Assembly: GCA_964450405.1 (NCBI GenBank)
Contig: CAYVCQ010000003.1
Location: 372,001 to 436,000 of the forward strand
Direction of reading: 5' to 3'
DNA from: WRGT01 sp964450405
GTDB taxonomy: Bacteria; Spirochaetota; UBA4802; UBA5550
DNA: 64,000 nucleotides
Below the pieces are notes generated by a model. That model worked only from the letters and a program-made list of their open reading frames with translations, was not told where the DNA came from and searched no databases. Positions 9,478 to 18,340 of this stretch are shown in pieces. The first letter of the stretch is position 1, and the number at the start of each line of letters is the position of its first letter. A program made the position numbers and the translations under genes.

Positions 9478-10373
9478 TGATCCAGCTGAATATCATCAAG
9501 AGAGATCTCGTCATCGACAGGCTCAACATGAGTAAATACCACAGTGTCAGGTAGTGCTTTACGGATATCTTTTTCAATAGTATCTGCTATATGATGAGCG
9601 TCATGTACCGTCATTTTGCCCGGGACAAGCACATGCATAGAAACAAATCTTCGGGCAGCCCCCTGCCTTGTCAGAAGCGCATGGAATTGAATACCCTGCT
9701 TCCGATATTCAGAAAGTACTTTTTCAATAGTCTCCTGCTCCTGCTGAGAGAGAGATGAATCCATGAGCCCCTCTACTGAACGTTTTATTATAGAAAAAGC
9801 AGTCCAGCATATATTTAAGGCAACGGCAAATGCCACAATAGAATCAAGCTTAAGCCAGCCTGTTATTCCAACTGCACCAACTCCGCCGATTACTGCGATT
9901 GAAGTCCAGACATCGGTCATCAGGTGATGAGCATCAGCTTCAAGTGTAATGGAGCGGTGCTTTTTACCTGCTGACAATAAAATCCTCGCTACTGTAAAAT
10001 TTACAATAGTCGCGATGAGTGAAACAAAAAGACCAACACCAAGCTGATCGATGGGTCTGGGATTTAGAAACCTTTCCACAGAAGTCCAGCCTATCGCCAC
10101 GGCAGCGACCATTATAAGCACACCTTCAACCAGGCTTGAAAAATACTCCGCCTTACCATGCCCGAATTTATGATTCTTATCAGGAGGGAGCAGCGCTATG
10201 CGCATCATAACCATAGCCATTATTGCCGCAACGAGATTAATGATAGATTCTATCGCATCTGAAAGAAGACCTACCGACCCTGTAAGGTACCATGCTCCGG
10301 TTTTAAGCAGCAGCGTTGCTATTGAAGCTGCAATTGAAAGCCAGATGTAACCTGTTAGAAAACTTCTATTCAT
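9474..10373 (-). CDS. Cation diffusion facilitator, second gene (unusual helix-2 metal site)
   Basis: This 299-residue CDF exporter has six membrane helices followed by a cytoplasmic domain. FGHGKAEY near 70 and the helix-5 site HLMTD (HxxxD) near 149 are canonical. In helix 2 the segment ESIIN aligns with the usual DxxxD or HxxxD pair, so the first ligand is Glu and the second Asn. This may change metal choice. The start overlaps the stop of the upstream CDF gene (ATGA). Proteins of this family export Zn, Co, Ni, Fe or Mn ions by proton exchange. Confidence 0.88.
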   Translation of the reverse strand: MNRSFLTGYIWLSIAASIATLLLKTGAWYLTGSVGLLSDAIESIINLVAAIMAMVMMRIALLPPDKNHKFGHGKAEYFSSLVEGVLIMVAAVAIGWTSVERFLNPRPIDQLGVGLFVSLIATIVNFTVARILLSAGKKHRSITLEADAHHLMTDVWTSIAVIGGVGAVGITGWLKLDSIVAFAVALNICWTAFSIIKRSVEGLMDSSLSQQEQETIEKVLSEYRKQGIQFHALLTRQGAARRFVSMHVLVPGKMTVHDAHHIADTIEKDIRKALPDTVVFTHVEPVDDEISLDDIQLDH

Positions 10374-11290
10374 ATAATTCCTTTTATTTCTTCCAGATCA
10401 GAATCACACTCCTCAGGCTCCTGATGAATGTGTACATTGCATCTGCTGATTTTTTCGTGGATCATCTCTTCAAATTTATGTGAAATCCGGTGTGCCTCTT
10501 CAAGAGTTGATGATGGATTTAAATGAACACATACTTCCAGAAATACATCGGCTCCAGCCATCCGTGCCCTTATATCGTGAACCGAGGTCAGCCCCGGGAC
10601 ACACTTTGCAATATTTTCAACAATTTCAACATAGTCAGCCGGAGCCCTGTCAAGAAGCATATCAATAGCCTTTTTGCCGAGAGTAAAACAGACATAGATA
10701 ACTATAACTGCAACGAACAGTGCCGCTACAGGGTCAGCATAATAGAATCCGAAATTAGAACAGATTAGACCAAGAAGAACTACCGAGGAACTCCATATAT
10801 CAGTTGAGAAATGTATCGCATCTGCTTCAAGCGCCTGACTATTGTGCGTCTTTGCAGCCTTCATCAGAGCACGCGATCTTGAGAAGTCTATAACAATTGA
10901 ACCAATCACAACGACATAACTCCAGATAGTGACCTCAATCTTAACATGTCCAGTTAGCAGTCTATGCACAGCCTCATAGATAATCCATACGCTTGTAATG
11001 AGAAGAAGAAAAGTCTCCAAAAGGGCTGAGAGATTCTCAACCTTGCCATGTCCAAAATGATGATCTTCATCTGCCGGCTTATCAGATATTCTCACTGAGA
11101 AATATGTAATTATTGCTGCAACCAGATCAAGGCAGGAGTGAAGAGCTTCGGAGAGAATACCAAGACTTCCTGTAAGTAATCCGACAACCAGTTTTGAACC
11201 TGTAAGAAAGACAGCCGCAAAGACAGAGATGAGAGCTACGCGTTTTTTTTCCTGTACTGCTGTATGATCAAGACCCATAAATTTCACCAT
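10370..11290 (-). CDS. Cation diffusion facilitator, first gene (CzcD-like)
   Basis: This 306-residue CDF exporter has six membrane helices, HSCLD in helix 2 and HFSTD in helix 5 (both HxxxD), FGHGKVEN near 77, and a C-terminal dimerisation domain. The late segment contains several histidines (NVHIHQEPEE). It should export divalent metal ions in exchange for protons. It is the first gene after a leader that matches the NiCo riboswitch, which suggests cobalt or nickel. The ATG at 11290 has no clear ribosome site. An ATG at 11275 preceded by GGTGA is a good alternative start. Confidence 0.9.
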   Translation of the reverse strand: MVKFMGLDHTAVQEKKRVALISVFAAVFLTGSKLVVGLLTGSLGILSEALHSCLDLVAAIITYFSVRISDKPADEDHHFGHGKVENLSALLETFLLLITSVWIIYEAVHRLLTGHVKIEVTIWSYVVVIGSIVIDFSRSRALMKAAKTHNSQALEADAIHFSTDIWSSSVVLLGLICSNFGFYYADPVAALFVAVIVIYVCFTLGKKAIDMLLDRAPADYVEIVENIAKCVPGLTSVHDIRARMAGADVFLEVCVHLNPSSTLEEAHRISHKFEEMIHEKISRCNVHIHQEPEECDSDLEEIKGII

Positions 11291-11319
11291 ATTATAAAAT
11301 TTATAATTCAGCGGATTAT

Positions 11320-11420
11320 AAAAACAAAAATCCTGCTGAACCTAAGTCCCACAGGATTTATCCCTGCTGCCGAATCGGCCCGCCCGCATCTCAAAATATT
11401 GAAACCGGCTGATCTTACTA
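11320..11420 (-). promoter_or_regulatory. Probable NiCo (czcD) riboswitch with overlapping intrinsic terminator
   Basis: On the minus strand, 11417 to 11343 gives a junction-like RNA. A TAAG/CTTA closing helix (11414-11417 with 11343-11346) encloses three arms: TTTCAA with TTGAGA, CCGA with TCGG, and CAGG with CCTG. The segments GGGCGGGC and CCTGTGGGAC resemble the conserved parts of the NiCo riboswitch as I remember its published sequence. An 8-bp terminator stem (11352-11359 with 11328-11335), followed by a T-rich tract (11320-11330), uses the same CCTG strand as the last aptamer arm, so the two folds exclude each other. Metal binding would then allow read-through into two CDF exporters. 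No covariance search was run. Confidence 0.68.
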
Positions 11421-11568
11421 AGTAGAAAAAACATATAAAAAATCTGTATAATAAAATCAACAATTTTTTCGATTTGTTAAAAAATGCCGGGGGAATAACT
11501 AAAAAATCATATCCATAAGAAAAGGCCATGGAAATATCAATTTATATAATGTACAATTCCTGTCAGTT

Positions 11569-12348
11569 CTAATTGATAATGAAACTTCTCATCGAGATTG
11601 ATCCATGATGAATTGCCTCATGTATAAATTCAAGCTGTTCACCATCCTGCCGGAGTGCCGCAGCATATAGCATTGGAATATAATGTTCATCCGTCGGAAC
11701 TGCGTATTTCGAAATTTTCCCCCATTTCTCATACTCAAAAAGTTCACTGTGATTACCTTCAATAAGATTCTTTTTCACTCTCTCATCAAATTCAACAGCC
11801 CAATCCTGAGGTTCAACCCCTTCATAGTAATCCATAACTGCCAGATTATGAACAATATTCCCGCTTCCAACAATGAGCAGACCCTTATCTCTTAATCCGG
11901 ATAATAGTTTTCCTGCTTTGTAATGCTGTTCAGGAGATATATTCATATCGAGACTCAATTCCAGTACCGGAATTTCCGCTTCAGGATATATATGTTTTAA
12001 AACTGCCCAGGCAGCATGATCTATTCCCCGGTCTTCATCGTGTGTAACTGTTAAACCTTTTACAGACTCTGACACCAGCGCGGCTATTCGGGGAGAGCCC
12101 GGCGGCTGATATTTTACCGCATATAGCTCATCGGGAAAACCGTAAAAATCATATATCTGCTCAGGATCTATACCAGATGTTATTCTTGTACCGCGTGTCA
12201 GCCAGTGTGCTGAAATTACCAGTATTGCAACGGGATGCGGTATCCTGCCGGCAAGCCTCTTCAAATCTGATGTAAAATCATTATTATGTATCGCATTCAT
12301 CGGTGAACCATGACCGATGAACAAAACAGGCATTCTCTCTTTATTCAT
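11569..12348 (-). CDS. ygiD: DODA-type extradiol aromatic ring-opening dioxygenase (YgiD family)
   Basis: This 259-residue protein matches the YgiD/DODA family along its length. Markers are MPVLFIGHGSPMNAI at the N-terminus (metal histidine), VISAHWLTRG near 45, GIDHAAWAVLKH near 103-114 and VPTDEHYIPMLYAA near 216. Enzymes of this family cleave catechol rings (for example 4,5-DOPA) using Zn or Fe in the cytoplasm. The natural substrate is not evident. It is a single gene, divergent from the radical SAM gene at 12523. Confidence 0.9.
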   Translation of the reverse strand: MNKERMPVLFIGHGSPMNAIHNNDFTSDLKRLAGRIPHPVAILVISAHWLTRGTRITSGIDPEQIYDFYGFPDELYAVKYQPPGSPRIAALVSESVKGLTVTHDEDRGIDHAAWAVLKHIYPEAEIPVLELSLDMNISPEQHYKAGKLLSGLRDKGLLIVGSGNIVHNLAVMDYYEGVEPQDWAVEFDERVKKNLIEGNHSELFEYEKWGKISKYAVPTDEHYIPMLYAAALRQDGEQLEFIHEAIHHGSISMRSFIIN

Positions 12349-12522
12349 TAAGATTACACCTCCGTTGAATTACATAGTACAATATACTGTTTTCTCTTTT
12401 TTATTTCAAGCTTAAACGGAAAATCCAGTTTATTATTAGAAAAGTTGCCCAAAAAAATTCACTTTACAAAAACCTCATATTGTCAATAATGCTTAAAAAT
12501 TGATACCGCAAAGGATTTACCA

Positions 12523-14106
12523 TTGAAAAAAAAGAATACTGTTATTAAAAAGATACTCCTTATAAATCCGCCATACCCTTTCGAAGAACACCCGTCTCCT
12601 TCATTCGGCCTGATGTCTCTTGCGGCCTACCTTATAGAGAAAGGTTATGAAGTCAGGATTGAAGATTACATAATTGAAGATTGTTCCGATGAACGGTTTA
12701 AAACTATAATTGAAGAATTTAAGCCGGATGTAGTGGGTGCAACGGCAGTATCAATGACCGTAAAAAAATCTCTTTCCATTTTGAAAGGCTACAGATCGGC
12801 AGCACCGGGAATCATCACAGTTATGGGTGGACCACATGCAACCTTTGATTCAAGCGGTATACTAAATTCCGGTGTAGTAGATTTCATAGTTAGAGGTGAA
12901 GGTGAAATAACCTTTACCGAACTTTTAAGCACGATCGCCGAAGGTGGAGAGATATCCGGGGTCAGGGGAATCTCCCACATCTCTGACGGAAAAGTTCATC
13001 ATACACCAGATAGAGAACTAATAGAAGATATAAATATTCTTCCATACCCCGCAAGAGATCTTGTGGCTCTTTCAAAATATAAAGCGATGGATCTGCCGAT
13101 AAACATGATAACCTCAAGGGGATGTCCTCACTCCTGCATATTCTGTCTCGGAAGAAAAATGGTTGGAAGCCGTGTCAGGCATTATGATGTTGAAAGAGTT
13201 GTAGATGAGTTTGAATTACTCTCAGGGATGGGATTCGGACAGATAAATATATCTGATGACCTGTTCACCTCAAATAAAAAAAGATGCATGGCTATCTGCG
13301 ACGAGATTATTTCAAGAGGAATTACTCAAGCCTGGACTGCCTTTGCCCGTGTGGATACAATCTCCGAAGATCTTCTTGAAAAACTTAAAGAGGCGGGATG
13401 CACTACTCTCTGTTTCGGAATTGAAAGCGGCAACCAGGAGATACTAGACCGGGTTAAGAAAAAGATCACTCTGGACAAGTGCCGCATAGCATCTGAACTT
13501 TGCAGAAAAGTAGGAATTTTGCCATTCGCATCATACATACTTGGACTCCCCGGTGAAACTGAAGAAACAGTTATGAATACAATTAATTTTGCCAGGGAGC
13601 TAAACATGGATTTCGGAATACATATTCTTGCACCGTTCCCCGGAACCGAATTAAGAGAAAAATACGAAGAATACGGAATAAATATACTCACTGACGATTG
13701 GAATCTTTATGATGCGAACCAGTCTGTATGCAGTACTGGCGGGATATCGCCGGAAAGAATAGATGAAATGGTTCATGGTTTTTACGAATCACTGAAAAAT
13801 TACATGAAAGATGCTGCAGCTAAAAAAGAAAATGGTGAAACCATCCCGGAAAAAGATGACCTGATGCTCAGGAAAACGGAACTCTACAATTTCAATATGG
13901 AGCTTATAGAGAAACGACTTGTGGAAAGATTCAGCGGCGCAGGATCAGTGACAACGGAGGATTTAATCAGCAAATTTTCTCAATATATACAGGAAAATAC
14001 AGGAAGAGATTCCGGCTTTGTTTCATGTGAGATTGACCGTCTGCTGCAGAAAAGATGTATCGAAATTATTAAGAAGGATTCCGGTATGACAGTAGGCTGG
14101 GTTTAA
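12523..14106 (+). CDS. B12-binding-domain radical SAM protein
   Basis: This 527-residue protein starts at TTG (12523) with AAAGGA 7 bases upstream. Residues 1 to about 155 form a cobalamin-binding-like domain (ILLINPPYPF, PSPSFGLMSLAAYL, TVMGGPHAT). Residues about 180-400 form a radical SAM barrel with the cluster motif CPHSCIFC (CxxxCxxC) near 204 and FGIESGNQEILDRVKK near 297. A C-terminal extension of about 110 residues has no recognised domain. Relatives perform methylation or rearrangement on lipids, antibiotics or other poorly activated carbons. The substrate is unknown. Confidence 0.88.
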   Translation: MKKKNTVIKKILLINPPYPFEEHPSPSFGLMSLAAYLIEKGYEVRIEDYIIEDCSDERFKTIIEEFKPDVVGATAVSMTVKKSLSILKGYRSAAPGIITVMGGPHATFDSSGILNSGVVDFIVRGEGEITFTELLSTIAEGGEISGVRGISHISDGKVHHTPDRELIEDINILPYPARDLVALSKYKAMDLPINMITSRGCPHSCIFCLGRKMVGSRVRHYDVERVVDEFELLSGMGFGQINISDDLFTSNKKRCMAICDEIISRGITQAWTAFARVDTISEDLLEKLKEAGCTTLCFGIESGNQEILDRVKKKITLDKCRIASELCRKVGILPFASYILGLPGETEETVMNTINFARELNMDFGIHILAPFPGTELREKYEEYGINILTDDWNLYDANQSVCSTGGISPERIDEMVHGFYESLKNYMKDAAAKKENGETIPEKDDLMLRKTELYNFNMELIEKRLVERFSGAGSVTTEDLISKFSQYIQENTGRDSGFVSCEIDRLLQKRCIEIIKKDSGMTVGWV

Positions 14107-14124
14107 GTATGCAATTTCAGCATT

Positions 14125-14230
14125 TGTCATTCCGGTTTTGCAGCTTCAACTCTATATATGAACTTCGATAACACACAGCAAGCTTAAAACTACTCGCTGG
14201 AATTAACGGGACAGATTAAAAATTATCGGA
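14125..14230. repeat. Two dispersed intergenic repeats
   Basis: Positions 14125-14149 are the exact reverse complement of 31422-31446 (25 of 25 bases), part of a palindromic element. From about 14162 a second degenerate repeat starts (ACTTCGATAACACACAG) that recurs at about 17949 with roughly 45 related bases after it. The 287-base gap 14107-14393 shows no gene. Confidence 0.6.
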
Positions 14231-14393
14231 ATGTCAAAATGTATCATTCTTGACAAAAAGTATTCAATAAGACCTGCTTAAATTAAATTTAATGACATTG
14301 GCGGTGAACAGGTGATGGCCCCGTTGGCATTACCCCGGTTTCCATCTCTTGCTACATATTTCCTTCAATGTTTACCGAATCCAAAACATCATT

Positions 14394-16235
14394 TCAAAAA
14401 GTCTCTCCATTAATTAAAGACTGCTGAAGCTGAGACATTGTGATTTTTTTCTCAATACAAATATCCCAATTAGTGTTCGCAGTTTCTCTTTCCGCATTTC
14501 TGTCAAGATTCACTCTTCCTATCTCTTCAGACAATTTTTGATCAATGAATCCCTCTTTAACAACCTGTTCGCCGGCTTTTATAGTTGCTTCAAGAACCCT
14601 TTTGCTCTCTACCTGATAAAAAGGATTACCAAGCACTTCACTATAGGGACGATATAATTCTGCAACAATGTTAATCCCATGCTCTCCCCCTGCATTTGCA
14701 ATATAATGAAAATTTGCTGAGTAGGCGCCAAAGTGACTTACCTCGGGGAATCCGCATACTCCTATTATCACCGCAAATGTATCCTCGTTATACCCCTCTC
14801 TTGCAGGATGAGTTGTTTCTCCATCACCCCTTTCTACAAGATAAGGCTTAATCTTTGGAAGAGTTCTCTCTATATATTTTTTTAAAATTGAAATTATACC
14901 AAAATGATAAAGAGGGGATGCGTAAACCACAAGATCAGCGTTTTCAGCTTTCATCATAATATCCGCAACATCATCTTTAAATACACAGACACCGGGAGTT
15001 TTTGTCCAACATGTATAGCACCCTATACAGTGATTAATATTTTTCTGAGCCAGATAAACAGTTTCGACCTCCGCGCCGGCATTACAACACCCTTTCAAAA
15101 AAGCCTGAGTTATAATATCGGTTTTACTTGTTTTCGTATCACGCGGACTACCGACTATTGCCACAACTTTTTTAATGCTTCCCGGATTCATTTTGTAATA
15201 TTTTTTTTTGAAGCTTATATCATCAAGCCCCTTGCTTTTGCCATTATTCTTATCTTTTTTTAACTCTGTTTTCTGATTTCCCGATTTAAATATTGAATCC
15301 AGAAGAAGAGACGAACCGAGATCACCTTCCATTGTGAATAATCCTTTTAAAAATGCGTCCTGCCCGGGAATCTGATTTTTAGCGATTTTTAACCAAACTT
15401 CCGCCGACGATTTCATAGTAAGCGTTGGCGACGGATGCCTGCCATCATTATAAACACATTCACCGCTTTCAATTCCGATATAACCTTCAAACTCTTCATC
15501 ACCTGAAATTATAAACTGATAAACCAGATTAAGTCCCTCTGCAGCTTTTTTATTAAAAACATAAGGCATTCCTGCAACTGCGTCATAAGCCGTCTTTAGA
15601 AAATCATTACTCTCTTCACCGCCAGCGCTTCCAAACTTTGGTATGAGATATTTTTTTAGAAATATTGTCCCCGGCAATCCGATAAGCAACTGTACTACCA
15701 GAGGAACAGCGATCTGAAACTCAAGCTGCGGAATAAACTGAGCTGTAAAACATAAAGCGAAAAGAACCGCCCAGTAACTGCTAATGTAATTGTTTACTTT
15801 TTTGAAGAGTGCGGTTTCACGAAAAGGCTCAGGGACACCATGCGCTGCGAAATAAACAGTAAAAGGCTTCACCCCTGTAAGTTGCGGAACCGACGCCATC
15901 AGAAAAAGAGAACCATATAGAACAAACTGAGGTCGACTTAGAATAATGTTTATCATCACATTTTCACTTACAATTCTTCTATACTCTACCTCTGGAATTA
16001 GATATAACAATACTGTAACTCCTGCCATTGCGACAAAAATCGCCGTAGGAAAATACAACCTGTCTTTCATCAGCCACTGAATCCCCATAATCGAAGCAAG
16101 AATTATTAAACTGACAAGTGAGACTAATTTTGCAAATTGCGGATCATCCATAAAAAACGGACTCATCAGCGAATTGAAAACCGTATAAACCGCAAAAGGT
16201 AATACTGCAAATAGAACTCTTTTTAATAATCTCAT
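14394..16235 (-). CDS. Membrane / SCP2-like / flavodoxin-like oxidoreductase fusion
   Basis: This 613-residue protein has three parts. Residues 1 to about 215 contain about six membrane helices. Residues about 225-320 resemble an SCP2 sterol-carrier domain (VYNDGRHPSPTLTMKSS, FTMEGDLG). Residues about 355-560 are an NADPH-dependent FMN reductase fold, with VVAIVGSPRDTKTSK as the phosphate-binding loop, then CIGCYTCWTKTPGVC and VYASPLYHFG. An iron-sulfur-flavoprotein type role is possible because of the cysteine cluster. Its start overlaps the stop of the redoxin-like gene (ATGA), so they are co-translated. The function is unknown; a lipid-linked or membrane redox step is an inference. Confidence 0.72.
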   Translation of the reverse strand: MRLLKRVLFAVLPFAVYTVFNSLMSPFFMDDPQFAKLVSLVSLIILASIMGIQWLMKDRLYFPTAIFVAMAGVTVLLYLIPEVEYRRIVSENVMINIILSRPQFVLYGSLFLMASVPQLTGVKPFTVYFAAHGVPEPFRETALFKKVNNYISSYWAVLFALCFTAQFIPQLEFQIAVPLVVQLLIGLPGTIFLKKYLIPKFGSAGGEESNDFLKTAYDAVAGMPYVFNKKAAEGLNLVYQFIISGDEEFEGYIGIESGECVYNDGRHPSPTLTMKSSAEVWLKIAKNQIPGQDAFLKGLFTMEGDLGSSLLLDSIFKSGNQKTELKKDKNNGKSKGLDDISFKKKYYKMNPGSIKKVVAIVGSPRDTKTSKTDIITQAFLKGCCNAGAEVETVYLAQKNINHCIGCYTCWTKTPGVCVFKDDVADIMMKAENADLVVYASPLYHFGIISILKKYIERTLPKIKPYLVERGDGETTHPAREGYNEDTFAVIIGVCGFPEVSHFGAYSANFHYIANAGGEHGINIVAELYRPYSEVLGNPFYQVESKRVLEATIKAGEQVVKEGFIDQKLSEEIGRVNLDRNAERETANTNWDICIEKKITMSQLQQSLINGETF

Positions 16236-16825
16236 TTTTTATTCCCCGGTTTTCTCTTTTTTTTAATACCTTCCATGGTCAGATTGATCAATAGATCCTT
16301 AACCTGCGCGTAATCAGATAATGGAATTTTTCCCGTTTTAGAAAATCTTATTTTTCCATTTACATCTATTATGAAAAAATTGGATTCATCTTCAATAAAT
16401 CCGAATGACTGTTTCATTGATCCATCCCAATCTCCATAGATCGTAATTTTTTTTTCAATAGATTTCAGCCGAAGTTTTTTATTCCAGATAAATCTCGATG
16501 CTAAATTTGCAGGACTCCCGTCAACAACAGCTAGTTTCACTACTGCACCGGTAGTATAAGTCTTATTCTCTTTATAAAATTCATTAAGTTTCGCCTGGAG
16601 TTCCATATTTTTATCGCCGGTATTCCTGCTGTCATAAAATCCTACTATAATTTTTCCTTTTAAAGTCTCCGAGTTGAGAATATTTCCATCACCATCAGAT
16701 AATTTAAAAGAGGGCGCGCCCCCCCCGATATTTATTGCAAATGATAAAGTAGTAAAAATTATTAGTATTGCTGTTGAAATATAAATTTTATTCATCAACA
16801 TTCTCATTCTGTCATTGTATTTCAC
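16232..16825 (-). CDS. Exported redoxin-fold protein lacking the CxxC motif
   Basis: This 197-residue protein has an N-terminal membrane or signal segment (about 11-30) followed by a thioredoxin-like domain: GGGAPSFKLSDGDGNILNSE, GKIIVGFYDSRNTGDKN, and FFIIDVNGKIRFSKTG. Where thioredoxins carry CxxC there is DSRNTG, and no cysteine is present in the protein, so it cannot be a classical disulfide enzyme. It may bind a partner or act like YtfJ-type proteins. Internal methionines at residues 7, 9 and 11 are possible alternative starts. Confidence 0.65.
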   Translation of the reverse strand: MKYNDRMRMLMNKIYISTAILIIFTTLSFAINIGGGAPSFKLSDGDGNILNSETLKGKIIVGFYDSRNTGDKNMELQAKLNEFYKENKTYTTGAVVKLAVVDGSPANLASRFIWNKKLRLKSIEKKITIYGDWDGSMKQSFGFIEDESNFFIIDVNGKIRFSKTGKIPLSDYAQVKDLLINLTMEGIKKKRKPGNKK

Positions 16826-16845
16826 ATATAAAATAGTTCAGAATC

Positions 16846-16885
16846 TATCATTTCGAAGAAACGATGGCGACTGAGTAATCTAATT
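16846..16885. repeat. Degenerate copy of the GTCATTTCGAA repeat
   Basis: The stretch ATCATTTCGAAGAAACGATG plus the following GCGACTGAGTAATC matches the left half of the complete palindromic element at 37691-37772. The rest of the 172-base gap 16826-16997 shows nothing else. Confidence 0.45.
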
Positions 16886-16997
16886 CAATTGTAAACAGCT
16901 TTTGTTTAAAAATTTTTACCAGAAATTTTATTACATGTCAATAGAGGAGGGAATCAAATGCATTAGCAGGGAATGAACGCTACTTTTTAAATATTCT

Positions 16998-17807
16998 TTA
17001 AATATTCATCTTTTCTTTTAAAACTGATATATATGTGCGCCCCACGGGGATAGTGTTTTCATCTTCATCTTTCAGATATGCAAGATATCCTCCACCTGAA
17101 TTGTACTGTATGCGCAAAATATAATTTACATTCAAAATGAACTGTTTATGCACGCGTATAAAGTTTGAAGAATCAAGTTTTGCCTCAATCTCTTTTATAA
17201 GCTGTGAAACTTCGTAATCACGCTTTTCAGTATGTATAACGGTTTTTTTCCCGTGAGCGGATATATATATAATCTTTACCAAATCAATTGTAAAATAATT
17301 ATCTTTTTCTTTCACTGATATTTTGTCAGCGTTTGTGCGGTTCTTAGATTTATCATTTTTTATAGCGTTGTCAAGATTCACCTGAAGTTCATTTTTGTCA
17401 GCAAGGAGACGTTCGATAACTGTTGTTATTAGCGTAATTACAGAAGTAAGAACAAGTGATAGTACCAGAGTTCCGGGAATGTAGTTCTTATGCATAATTA
17501 TGATCTTTGAAGTTATAAATAAACAGATCAATATCCCAATAAGAGATGATGGATAAACTCCGATAAGAGTAAAAACAAAGGCAGGAAGAACCGGTCTATT
17601 TTTGAACTTATGCCCGAAATAATATCCTGCAGATGCAGAAAAAAAAGATATTATATGAGAATTGATCTCAGATACGGCTAATATTTTGCAATAGGGTAAT
17701 GTGGAATTGAAATTGATCATTACTGAAAGAACTAATCCAAGAACTGTATTGATTGCAAACCAGATCGCTATAATTTTTAATTTTTTTTTTGATTCTGATA
17801 TCTTCAT
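16998..17807 (-). CDS. Membrane-anchored LytTR transcription regulator
   Basis: This 269-residue protein has five or so hydrophobic segments in residues 8-125, a charged linker (about 130-165) and a C-terminal LytTR DNA-binding domain (about 168-269). Visible LytTR features are IDLVKIIYISAHGKKTVIHT, the FIRVHKQFILNVNYI core near 218-232, and IPVGRTYISVLKEKM at the end. LytTR proteins bind promoter direct repeats. The absence of a receiver domain and the membrane part suggest direct sensing at the membrane. Its target is unknown; no partner kinase is nearby. Confidence 0.85.
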   Translation of the reverse strand: MKISESKKKLKIIAIWFAINTVLGLVLSVMINFNSTLPYCKILAVSEINSHIISFFSASAGYYFGHKFKNRPVLPAFVFTLIGVYPSSLIGILICLFITSKIIIMHKNYIPGTLVLSLVLTSVITLITTVIERLLADKNELQVNLDNAIKNDKSKNRTNADKISVKEKDNYFTIDLVKIIYISAHGKKTVIHTEKRDYEVSQLIKEIEAKLDSSNFIRVHKQFILNVNYILRIQYNSGGGYLAYLKDEDENTIPVGRTYISVLKEKMNI

Positions 17808-18340
17808 TTTTTTCTACCGATTTTAGTTTATTGAACTCGATTTCCCAATGTCACCGAAACTAATCATTACCCGTATCTCAACAGCCCCCTAAATCGCTCG
17901 GGTGACTTCACAAAACATTAAGATTTGAATTGAGTTAAACATTTGGAAACTTCGATAACACACAGAGAGTTTCAGACCCACTTTCTGGAGTTAAAGGATC
18001 ATAATGAATCTTATCGTAAGACCCTGCAACTATGATTATTAATTTATAATATTAACAATGAAAAGTCTATCCCGAAACACAGTCAAGAATTTATAACATG
18101 CCTACTGCGACAGCAGGTGGCATGTTTATCATAAGTAACCGCAGCAGAAAAAGATATCTGAAAGTTCAAAATTCAAAAGCGGAGATCGAAGCGGCCACAG
18201 GAACTTACGGTGAGTTCGTCAGACGGGAAGAGTTGTGGATGAAGCTGATGTGGACTCCTGCACTTTCGCAGCAAATTTGCCCGCCCCCGAGGTTCCTCTT
18301 TCGGGCATGCGGCAAATTTCGCATAGCGACCCAATAACCC
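17808..18340. other. 533-base gene-free gap with repeats and hairpins
   Basis: No convincing gene is present. At about 17949 lies a second copy of the ACTTCGATAACACACAG repeat. A near-perfect hairpin lies at about 18095-18123 (CATGCC/GGCATG outside CTGC/GCAG). A further nested hairpin near 18280-18310 pairs GCCCG with CGGGC around GAGG/CCTC. These may be repeat debris or transcription terminators. Confidence 0.5.

Noticed and set aside
11308..11529. 73-codon minus-strand frame ahead of the CDF operon
   Set aside because: It lies over the riboswitch-like leader and has no domain or ribosome site.
18098..18337. 79-codon plus-strand frame in the long gap
   Set aside because: It spans hairpins and repeat-like sequence with no family likeness or ribosome site.
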